11,024 nt of DNA from Cyanobacteriota bacterium (GTDB lineage: Bacteria > Cyanobacteriota > Cyanobacteriia > Leptolyngbyales > Leptolyngbyaceae). Location of the stretch: contig JAIXVO010000755.1 of assembly GCA_027482985.1 (NCBI GenBank), forward strand, positions 1-11,024, written 5' to 3'. The translations under genes and the position numbers were made by a program. Shown piece after piece: positions 1 to 5,628 of the stretch; within the stretch, counting starts at the first letter, position 1; every line of letters starts with the position of its first letter. The notes under the pieces are model-generated. The model was not told the DNA's origin. It saw only the letters and a list, made by a program, of their open reading frames with translations, and did not search any database.

Positions 1-2
1 GC

Positions 3-1238
3 CTGTTAGTGATTACTATTGATGATGAAGATGTGCGGCTGCAATCGCAAACCGAGAAATTGCAAGGCACTTCCATTTCCGATCGCAACTTGTCCCGCTT
101 GCTGACGCTGATTCAGGCTCAACGTCCGGCGGCGATCGGGCTGGATGTGTATCGCGACACGCCCGCCCAACTGCCTCAACTGGCGACCCAACTGCGAGAT
201 AATGCCAACCTGATCGCCATTTGCAAAATTGGGTATGACCAGGCCAACCCCTACGGCACCGCGCCGCCACCGGAAATTCCGCCGGAGAGTTTTCGAGTTG
301 GCTTTAGCGATTTCGTGATCGACCCGGATGAAGTCGTGCGGCGGCAGGTGCTAGCGATCGCGGCCACCAGTCAACCGGACTCTCGCTGTCAGGTGCCCAC
401 CGCGTTCAATCTGGAGTTAGCATTGCGCTATTTGCAACCTTACCTGGATGGTCAGCAAACCGGAATTGCTGCCGAGTGGGGTGAAGATCTGAACATCCGG
501 GTAGCGACTACCCCCAACCTGCCGACTGCCGCCCATGCCTATCGTCCCACTGGCTTGGTGCCCTTGCCTACCGATTGGCATCCCTATGCGGTGCGATTTC
601 GCCGCTTGCCGTCCCAGTTTGGTGTTTATCAAGGGCGACAGACCGACACGGCGGGTACCCAAATTTTGCTGAACTACCGCGCCACACCCACACCCAAAGG
701 CGTGGCGATCGCGAAACCGTTACGTTGGTTTTTGGCTTCGGATCAGCCCCCCAGTGCTCAAGCATTGCAAACCTTGATCCAGGGACGGATTGTGTTGATC
801 GGGGTGAGTGCCCGCGATCGCGACGATTTCTTTAAAACCCCCTTTGGCAATCAGTTGGATGACCGCACACCCGGTGTCTTTTTGCACGCCCAAATGTTGA
901 GTCAACTGCTGAGTGCCGTCCTGGATGGTCGCCCGTTGTTGTGGCAACTGCCCGGTGGCTGGGAACTGGTTTGGGTAGGTGCGTGGGCGATCGCGATGGT
1001 GGGCGGGGCGGGATTGCTCCGTCGTCTGGTGAAAGTCTCTCCCTGGTGGACAGCGGCGATCGCCATCAGTGTGGGGGCGGCTGGTCTGGGTCTGGTCTGT
1101 GGGGGCATTCTCTTTCTATGGGGGGGCTGGTGGCCGCTAATTCCGCCCATACTGGCAGGGAGTTTGGCGACACTGGGCACTACAGCGCTGGCAGTGCGTC
1201 AATCTCAATACTCCTTACAATCAACGGATATTCGTTAG
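3..1238 (+). CDS. CHASE2-domain membrane protein, C-terminal part (5' truncated)
   Basis: The frame is open to the left edge (CTG TTA then GTG at 9), so the gene starts outside the window. The GTG at 9 is probably not the start, because the reading LLVITIDDEDVR looks like the interior of a CHASE2 domain. Counting from GTG 9, residues 1-305 fit CHASE2, an extracytoplasmic sensor module: AAIGLDVYRDTP at 41-52, GRIVLIGVSARDRDDFF at 259-275 and TPGVFLHAQM at 287-296. Three hydrophobic segments follow at about 319-337, 347-370 and 373-395, and the protein ends 14 residues later. No output domain lies after the membrane helices, so any effector must be N-terminal and unseen. Cyanobacteria have CHAT-CHASE2 proteins of this kind, but that is inference here. 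The AGGA serving the next gene overlaps the TAG stop, which suggests one operon. The ligand is unknown. Confidence 0.85.
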   Translation: MLVITIDDEDVRLQSQTEKLQGTSISDRNLSRLLTLIQAQRPAAIGLDVYRDTPAQLPQLATQLRDNANLIAICKIGYDQANPYGTAPPPEIPPESFRVGFSDFVIDPDEVVRRQVLAIAATSQPDSRCQVPTAFNLELALRYLQPYLDGQQTGIAAEWGEDLNIRVATTPNLPTAAHAYRPTGLVPLPTDWHPYAVRFRRLPSQFGVYQGRQTDTAGTQILLNYRATPTPKGVAIAKPLRWFLASDQPPSAQALQTLIQGRIVLIGVSARDRDDFFKTPFGNQLDDRTPGVFLHAQMLSQLLSAVLDGRPLLWQLPGGWELVWVGAWAIAMVGGAGLLRRLVKVSPWWTAAIAISVGAAGLGLVCGGILFLWGGWWPLIPPILAGSLATLGTTALAVRQSQYSLQSTDIR

Positions 1239-1249
1239 GACGGCAGGCG

Positions 1250-2089
1250 ATGAACACTCAATGGCAATGGCGACAAGTTCGAGTTTGGGGTCAGGCGATC
1301 GCTCTCTTACTGGTGGGACTGCCAGCCCTAGCCCAATTGCCGCCCACTACTCCCCGCAGTGGCCCGACGATCGTCTATGTGCGGCGGGAAGTGTCTGGTC
1401 CCGCTCCCAGAGGTCGCTATCGGGGGGGTGGGAGTCGCAGTGGTGGCAGTCAAATTTGTCCGGCGACTCCGGTGCCCTTGACAGCGCTGGTGCCCTTTCA
1501 GGAAACGTATGAAAAAGGGCGCGAAAATCTCCCCCCAATGGTGAATGTTTGGGGCTACACCAGTCGCGATCGCCCCACCTTTTGGGTCTATGTGCCTTAT
1601 GCGAACCGCCAAATCCCCGCCAAATTCACTTTAGAAGAAGAAGCGACGGGTAATCTCCTCTACGAAACCGCCGTCACCTTACCGACTCAGGCTGGCATTC
1701 TTGGCATCCCCCTGCCCGCCACCGCTCCCGCTTTGAAATCCGGCAGTCGGTATCGCTGGTATTTCACCGTGAGCTGTAAAGCGGGTGGGGCGACGGCAGC
1801 AGCAAGCGACAATCTTAATGTGGAAGCCGTCGTGGTGCGGGATGCCCTGCCACCCGCGATCGCCCGTCAACTGACTGCCGATCCAGCGCTCCCGAATGCG
1901 ATCGCCTATGCCCAAAATGGCTTCTGGTATGATGCCCTCACCACCCTGGCACAACTCCGCCAACAAAATCCCCAGGATGCCACCCTCACCACCGCCTGGA
2001 AAGACCTCCTGGCTGGTATCGCCACCACCCCCGCCGCCCGCCAAAACTTTAACCTGGACACGATTCAAACCCAACCCTTCGTGAAGTAA
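1250..2089 (+). CDS. DUF928 family exported protein
   Basis: This is a 279-residue protein. The ATG at 1250 is chosen because AGGA at 1237-1240 lies 9 nt upstream and because it opens a clear signal peptide: arginine near the N-terminus, a hydrophobic core at about 15-25 and a likely cleavage after ALA at residue 28. A Gly/Arg/Ser-rich linker at about 54-68 precedes the body. That body has the features I associate with DUF928: ICPATPVPLTALVPF at 69-83, a beta-rich core with PTFWVYVPY at 109-117, RYRWYFTVSC at 167-176, and a helical C-terminus with NGFWYDALTTLAQLR at 223-237. Cys70 and Cys176 could pair after export. DUF928 has no assigned function. In cyanobacteria, from memory, it often sits beside CHAT/CHASE2 genes, as here. 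It lies 11 nt after the CHASE2 gene and 3 nt before the peptidase gene, so co-transcription is likely. Confidence 0.85.
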   Translation: MNTQWQWRQVRVWGQAIALLLVGLPALAQLPPTTPRSGPTIVYVRREVSGPAPRGRYRGGGSRSGGSQICPATPVPLTALVPFQETYEKGRENLPPMVNVWGYTSRDRPTFWVYVPYANRQIPAKFTLEEEATGNLLYETAVTLPTQAGILGIPLPATAPALKSGSRYRWYFTVSCKAGGATAAASDNLNVEAVVVRDALPPAIARQLTADPALPNAIAYAQNGFWYDALTTLAQLRQQNPQDATLTTAWKDLLAGIATTPAARQNFNLDTIQTQPFVK

Positions 2090-2092
2090 GCC

Positions 2093-2944
2093 ATGCCTAC
2101 GGCTGATCTGCAAGACTGCCTGCGATCTCACCTGCAACACTTGGTGCGCGAACGCGATCCATACCTGTCCACCGCCGGACATTTTTACGTGCAGCAGTAC
2201 ATTCGGGAGCAGTTGAGCCAGTGGGGGCCGGTGGACACCCACGAATTTGAGCATCAACGGCAGACCCACACCAATTTGATCTTGTCGTTCCCAGGTACAC
2301 AGTCAACCCAGGATTGCATCCTGATTGGGGCACATTATGATGCCGTTCCTGGCACGCCGGGAGCCGATGATAACGCGAGTGGGGTGGCCGCCCTGCTGGA
2401 GTTAGCCCGGTTGCTGACGATGCAACCCGCCCGCTATCCGGTCCAGTTGGTGGCCTTTGACCTGGAAGAGTACGGCATGGTCGGGAGTACTCACTACGCT
2501 GCTGCCCTGCATCAACAGCAACAAAAAATTAGAGTCATGTTATCCCTCGAAATGTTGGGCTACTGCACCCAGGCACCCAACTCGCAACAGTATCCAGTCG
2601 CCGCCATGAAAGCGATTTACCCCAGTACAGGCAACTTCGTTGGCTTAATTGGGAATGTGCCGACCGTTCCCGATCTACTTCATTTCAATCACCATCTCAA
2701 CCGCGCCGGGGTGCCCAGCCAATGGTTACCCGCCGGGATGCGCGGGGAAGTGGTGCCGGCCACCCGCTTGAGCGACCATGTGCCCTTTTGGGATCAGGGC
2801 GATCGCGCCATCATGGTGACGGATACGGCCTTCATGCGGAATCCCCATTACCACAAAGCCAGCGATCGCTTGGAAACACTAGATCTCGACTTCATGGCAA
2901 AGATTTGTCAGGGCTTATGGCAGGGGTTACAGACGTTGCGGTAA
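2093..2944 (+). CDS. M28 family zinc metallopeptidase (aminopeptidase-like)
   Basis: This is a 283-residue protein with all co-catalytic zinc motifs of peptidase family M28. His81 lies in IGAHYDA. Asp93, the bridging ligand, lies in ADDNASG. Glu125 (general base) and Glu126 (ligand) lie in FDLEEYG. Glu153 in SLEMLGY is at the position that is Asp or Glu in the family, and His254 lies in HYHKASDR. The family removes N-terminal amino acids or trims short peptides; the exact substrate cannot be read here. There is no signal peptide or membrane helix, so it is probably cytoplasmic, although many M28 enzymes are exported. The ATG at 2093 is 3 nt after the DUF928 stop. No strong Shine-Dalgarno is visible, so translation may be coupled to that gene. 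It is the last gene of the left + strand block and converges on the hybrid kinase gene. Confidence 0.9.
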   Translation: MPTADLQDCLRSHLQHLVRERDPYLSTAGHFYVQQYIREQLSQWGPVDTHEFEHQRQTHTNLILSFPGTQSTQDCILIGAHYDAVPGTPGADDNASGVAALLELARLLTMQPARYPVQLVAFDLEEYGMVGSTHYAAALHQQQQKIRVMLSLEMLGYCTQAPNSQQYPVAAMKAIYPSTGNFVGLIGNVPTVPDLLHFNHHLNRAGVPSQWLPAGMRGEVVPATRLSDHVPFWDQGDRAIMVTDTAFMRNPHYHKASDRLETLDLDFMAKICQGLWQGLQTLR

Positions 2945-2967
2945 GGCGATCGCGGACGGCACTTGGC

Positions 2968-2984
2968 AGGCAGTTCGCTGTCCT
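2968..2984. terminator. Weak hairpin at the convergent gene junction
   Basis: AGGCAG and CTG(T)CCT flank a TTCG loop. They form a 6-bp stem with one bulged T, between the peptidase stop and the TAG of the hybrid kinase, overlapping the latter. A UUCG loop is stabilising, but no T-run follows on either strand. A role in terminating the two convergent transcripts is only a guess. Confidence 0.2.
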
Positions 2985-4827
2985 AAGCTGGAGCGTGGGA
3001 GCGCACCCACACCAGAATTTCCTCAAATTGGAAGGTCTCTATCAGGTCAGTGAGACCCTGCTGTAAGGGCGCGAAAGGGGGCGGCAGTTGTGCCACCCAA
3101 TGCTGGCACTGCGGCGGTTCTCCGGCGATCGCGGCCTGTTCCAAGTGAGTGAGCCAACCAGTTGGCAGGGCACCCTGTTCCAGCGGGGAGAGTGGCCGCT
3201 GCAAGGAGGGCAGTGCTGGCAAGCGGGGAGGAGCGGCAAGCGGGACCTCAGAGTTAGCATAGACGTAATGGCAACCCAGATGTTGCGCCATTTTCAGGAA
3301 CAAATCTTCGGTCTGGACGGGTTTACTGAGATAATCATCGCAGCCCGCCGCCAGCGCTAAGGTGCGATCTTGTGGGGTGGCATGGGAAGTAAGAGCAATT
3401 AAAGTCGTGCGGGGGCGGGGCTGCCAGAGGGGGGCGGTCTGTCGGCGCTGTTCTTGCACCCGAATGTGACGCGCAACCGTATGACCATCCAGCCCTGGGA
3501 GGTGAATATCGAGCCAAACCAAATGGGGATGCCAGGTAGACCACCGATGCAGGGCATCGATCCCAGTTGCGGCAACTTGCACCTCTACGTCCAGTTGGGC
3601 CAGCATCCGGGTCAGCAGCAGCCGATTTTCAGGCTGATCTTCCACAATCAGGATACGGTAGCGGGGATGTCCAGGAGCCAGCCCTACGATCGCCTGTTCA
3701 CTGGCGGGGGGCGCTAACGGCGATTGAGCCGAGGCCAACACGGGCAGGGTGACGAAGAAACTGCTCCCTGTCGTGGGATGGCTCTGCACCGTAATCGTAC
3801 CCTCAAGCAACTGCACTAATTGCTGCGTAATGGTCAATCCTAATCCAGTGCCCTCAGCGACTTGCTGGCCAGCCATCGTTTGTCCAAACGGTTCAAAAAT
3901 CGTCTGCTGTTCTTCTAAAGCGATGCCGTCGCCAGTATCAATGACGGCAAATTCTAAAAGCAGCGAGGTGCTGCTGAGGGCAGTCGCACGTACGGCCGTG
4001 GGTGAATCACTCCGGGGGGCGAGGCGAACACGGAGGGTGACAGTGCCTTGGGGTGTGAATTTAATCGCATTACTGACTAAATTCAACAGAATTTGGCGCA
4101 GTTTTTGCGGATCGGAACGCACCCATTGAGGGACATCAGGCGCAATCTCTAGCACCAGTTCGAGGTGCTGGTTCAAGGCCCGTTCCAGCATCATGGCATG
4201 AATGGTTTGGAGCAGGGCTGGCAAATCAAATTCAGTCACCGCGATCGCGGTATGCCCCGCCTCGATCTTCGCCAGATCCAGCACATCATTAATCAAGAGC
4301 AGCAAGTGTTCACCACTGCGGCGCATCGCTTGTAGATCTGTTTTCTGTTCGGCACTGAAGGCTGGATCGCGCGCCAGCAGCTGGGCAAATCCCAAAATAA
4401 CATTCAAGGGCGTGCGCAGTTCATGGCTCATATTTGCCAGAAAAGCACTCTTAGCGAGATTAGCCGCTTCAGCCGCTTGCTTCGCCTGTTGCAAAGCCTG
4501 CTCCCGCCGCTTCACCGTCCACAATTCCTGCTGCAACTGCCGCACTTCGATTCGCAGTTGCTCTTGCTGCTGTTGGGCGCGTTGTCGGGATTGAGTGGCT
4601 TGCCAAAGATACACTCCCAAACTCAACCCACAGAGCCGCAACCAGCGATCATTCCAGGGCGACGACAGCAGCGGCGGACTCCCATGAAACCACGATTGCA
4701 GCACCCATTGCCAAAAGTCAAATAGCGCGATCGCCACCAGCAGGATTCCCCCCACCATCCACCCATGTTGCGGCTTCACTGGTGACCAGGAACACCTATC
4801 CAGGAAATTACGCGGCACCAATCTCAT
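2983..4827 (-). CDS. Membrane hybrid histidine kinase (HisKA-HATPase-REC)
   Basis: This is a 614-residue protein. The ATG at 4827 is preferred over an in-frame TTG at 4863: AGGAG at 4842-4838 lies 10 nt upstream of the ATG, and the TTG would overlap the upstream gene. Domains in order: two hydrophobic segments at about 23-46 and 61-79 with a short loop; a Gln-rich coiled coil at about 82-120; HisKA with His135 in [10 protein letters not shown]; HATPase_c with Asn253 in SNAIKFT, DTGDG at 297-301 and GTGLGL at 326-331; a receiver with ED at 396-397, Asp440 in WLDIHLPG and Lys502; then a tail at 528-614 containing WLTHLEQAA and [10 protein letters not shown], a pattern common at the end of cyanobacterial hybrid kinases. 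It should autophosphorylate His135 and pass phosphate to Asp440. It has no PAS, GAF, CHASE or HPt domain, so the input may come from the membrane segments or a partner. It follows the unknown small gene by 13 nt. Confidence 0.92.
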   Translation of the reverse strand: MRLVPRNFLDRCSWSPVKPQHGWMVGGILLVAIALFDFWQWVLQSWFHGSPPLLSSPWNDRWLRLCGLSLGVYLWQATQSRQRAQQQQEQLRIEVRQLQQELWTVKRREQALQQAKQAAEAANLAKSAFLANMSHELRTPLNVILGFAQLLARDPAFSAEQKTDLQAMRRSGEHLLLLINDVLDLAKIEAGHTAIAVTEFDLPALLQTIHAMMLERALNQHLELVLEIAPDVPQWVRSDPQKLRQILLNLVSNAIKFTPQGTVTLRVRLAPRSDSPTAVRATALSSTSLLLEFAVIDTGDGIALEEQQTIFEPFGQTMAGQQVAEGTGLGLTITQQLVQLLEGTITVQSHPTTGSSFFVTLPVLASAQSPLAPPASEQAIVGLAPGHPRYRILIVEDQPENRLLLTRMLAQLDVEVQVAATGIDALHRWSTWHPHLVWLDIHLPGLDGHTVARHIRVQEQRRQTAPLWQPRPRTTLIALTSHATPQDRTLALAAGCDDYLSKPVQTEDLFLKMAQHLGCHYVYANSEVPLAAPPRLPALPSLQRPLSPLEQGALPTGWLTHLEQAAIAGEPPQCQHWVAQLPPPFAPLQQGLTDLIETFQFEEILVWVRSHAPA

Positions 4828-4837
4828 GACACTCAAA

Positions 4838-4842
4838 CTCCT
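4838..4842 (-). promoter_or_regulatory. Ribosome binding site of the hybrid kinase
   Basis: AGGAG on the - strand overlaps the TAG stop of the upstream small gene (4843-4841) and lies 10 nt before ATG 4827. It decides that start against TTG 4863 and suggests translational coupling of the two genes. Confidence 0.65.
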
Positions 4843-5224
4843 AAGCAGCGAAAACGGGGGCAAGCATCAATCGATCGGCTGTGGCTGGCGTGATCGCACA
4901 CCAGTGAGGATTAACCGCGACCCCCTCGCACCAATCCACTGTGACTTGACTAAAATCACCGCTGGTCGGCTTTTTGAAGGACGGGGTGTAATGTTCAATC
5001 CAAATCAGTTTGTGCGGCTCCAACTGGAACTCGGTCACAATCGTTTCCATCAACCGTTCGACGAGATAGGGAATGAACCAGCCCATCTCAAAGCCCATGT
5101 CGGTAATCACGACGGTCTGAATTTCAGGACGGGGGTAGAAGATGCGTAATCGGCATTGCAGTGTCCAGAGGCCAAACACTTCACCGGGAATCTGGCATTG
5201 GTAGAGTTGATCGATCGCTTGCAT
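4841..5224 (-). CDS. Conserved-looking protein of unknown function, coupled to the hybrid kinase
   Basis: I do not recognise a named family. The likely product has 127 residues, starting at ATG 5224 ([16 protein letters not shown]). The frame is open back to a TTG at 5389, but those 55 extra residues would run through a terminator-like hairpin and its T-run and look non-coding, so I reject that start. No good Shine-Dalgarno precedes 5224. The protein seems soluble, with no signal peptide or membrane helix. It is rich in aromatic residues, with Cys10, Cys24, Cys99 and Cys109, a beta-like stretch [14 protein letters not shown] at 37-50, a helix-like stretch at 52-66, then [15 protein letters not shown] at 71-85. 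The composition and HIP1-free, ordered pattern look like a genuine gene. It sits 13 nt ahead of a hybrid kinase that lacks a soluble sensor domain, so it could be an accessory or sensory partner, but that rests on position alone. Confidence 0.65.
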   Translation of the reverse strand: MQAIDQLYQCQIPGEVFGLWTLQCRLRIFYPRPEIQTVVITDMGFEMGWFIPYLVERLMETIVTEFQLEPHKLIWIEHYTPSFKKPTSGDFSQVTVDWCEGVAVNPHWCAITPATADRLMLAPVFAA

Positions 5225-5342
5225 AGAGACAGCGGGTTGAGGGGTTAAGGCGGACAACTGGTGGGCTGGACTGAGCAAGACCAGAACGAACGGAGATGAG
5301 CACTCATCCCCGCGATCGCCGCAGCCACTATCAATCGCAGTC

Positions 5343-5404
5343 AAAAATAAAAAAACGCTGGCGATGCTTGCTTTACGCAATGAGATCAAGTGCTGAAGCC
5401 AGCG
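5343..5404 (-). terminator. Intrinsic terminator-like element in the leader of the - strand unit
   Basis: Read on the - strand, CGCTGGC (5404-5398) pairs perfectly with GCCAGCG (5362-5356), and T7-A-T5 follows at once (5355-5343). The loop is 35 nt and can hold a small TTGC/GCAA stem. A GC-rich stem directly abutting a T-run is the classic intrinsic terminator form, and cyanobacteria lack Rho. It lies upstream of the 5224 start with no other - strand gene before it. It would therefore either attenuate the small gene and kinase, or end a short non-coding RNA begun in this region. Confidence 0.55.
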
Positions 5405-5412
5405 AGTTCAGC
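5392..5412 (-). promoter_or_regulatory. Alternative (antiterminator-like) hairpin
   Basis: On the - strand, GCTGAA (5412-5407) and TTCAGC (5397-5392) form a perfect 6-bp stem around a 9-nt loop. That loop contains the whole CGCTGGC arm of the terminator stem. Forming this hairpin should hinder the terminator, giving two competing folds. This comes from base pairing only; I have not computed energies. Confidence 0.35.
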
Positions 5413-5455
5413 CAAGCGATTCAGGATTCGCTTTGACTTTCAATCTAGGAGTGAA

Positions 5456-5494
5456 TTTTGAAGAACTTTTGAAGTTTCTCAAATTAGTTTGAAG
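5456..5494 (+). promoter_or_regulatory. Direct repeats spaced by 11 bp, candidate response-regulator binding site
   Basis: TTTTGAAG occurs at 5456-5463 and again at 5467-5474, and the near copy GTTTGAAG lies at 5487-5494. Offsets are 11 and 20 bp. Eight-base repeats with 3-bp spacers are the usual layout for OmpR/PhoB-class binding sites, including the cyanobacterial Pho box, although this sequence is not a Pho box. A weak -10-like TACTAT lies at 5498-5503. The winged-helix regulator encoded just downstream is the obvious candidate binder, which would mean autoregulation and control of the divergent unit. Confidence 0.45.
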
Positions 5495-5577
5495 CGCTAC
5501 TATTTGATGGTCATCTCAAAAACAAGTGCCCAAGGTCTGAATTCAATCTCCAAAATCATCGATTTCACGGCGAAACC

Positions 5578-5601
5578 AGCAATAATTAAACATCTATTGC
5601 T
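5578..5601 (+). promoter_or_regulatory. 7-bp perfect dyad upstream of the regulator gene
   Basis: AGCAATA (5578-5584) and TATTGCT (5595-5601) are perfect inverted repeats with a 10-nt spacer. They span AATAAT at 5581-5586, a 5-of-6 match to a -10 box but without a good -35. The dyad could be an operator over a promoter, or a hairpin just ahead of the AGGA at 5613. A 7-bp dyad of this kind could also arise by chance in 400 bp. Confidence 0.3.
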
Positions 5602-5612
5602 TTTACAGGGGC

Positions 5613-5616
5613 AGGA
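5613..5616 (+). promoter_or_regulatory. Ribosome binding site of the multidomain regulator
   Basis: AGGA lies 12 nt before ATG 5629 and 6 nt before an in-frame TTG at 5623. Spacing favours TTG, while codon type and the usual MKLLLIEDD opening of receiver domains favour ATG. The difference is two residues. Confidence 0.45.
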
Positions 5617-5628
5617 AAGACTTTGGGC

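Larger units (their letters stand above)
5225..5628. other. Divergent intergenic region of about 400 bp
   Basis: This region separates the - strand unit (small gene and hybrid kinase) from the + strand regulator operon. It contains no convincing gene. From left to right it holds a - strand terminator-like hairpin with T-run (5343-5404), an overlapping alternative hairpin (5392-5412), an AAGCGA-N8-TCGCTT dyad (5414-5433), TTTTGAAG-type direct repeats (5456-5494) and an AGCAATA/TATTGCT dyad (5578-5601). From about 5440 to 5605 it is AT-rich compared with the flanking genes. Both divergent promoters should lie here, but no strong -35/-10 pair is visible on either strand. Confidence 0.7.

Noticed and set aside
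1679..2269. 196-codon open frame on the - strand
   Set aside because: It spans the DUF928/peptidase junction in antisense and is Gly/His-rich without a domain, as expected of a GC-rich shadow frame.
4828..4863. TTG 4863 as start of the hybrid kinase
   Set aside because: It overlaps the upstream gene, while ATG 4827 has AGGAG 10 nt upstream.
5225..5389. N-terminal extension of the small - strand gene from TTG 5389
   Set aside because: It would translate through the terminator stem and T-run, has no Shine-Dalgarno and reads as low-quality protein. ATG 5224 is preferred.
5456..5494. Pho box
   Set aside because: The 8+3 spacing fits, but TTTTGAAG does not match the cyanobacterial CTTAACCT-type consensus.
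5500..5559. 19-residue open frame on the - strand upstream of the possible attenuator, considered as a leader peptide
   Set aside because: It has no Shine-Dalgarno and no run of one amino acid's codons, and its stop is about 95 nt before the terminator stem.
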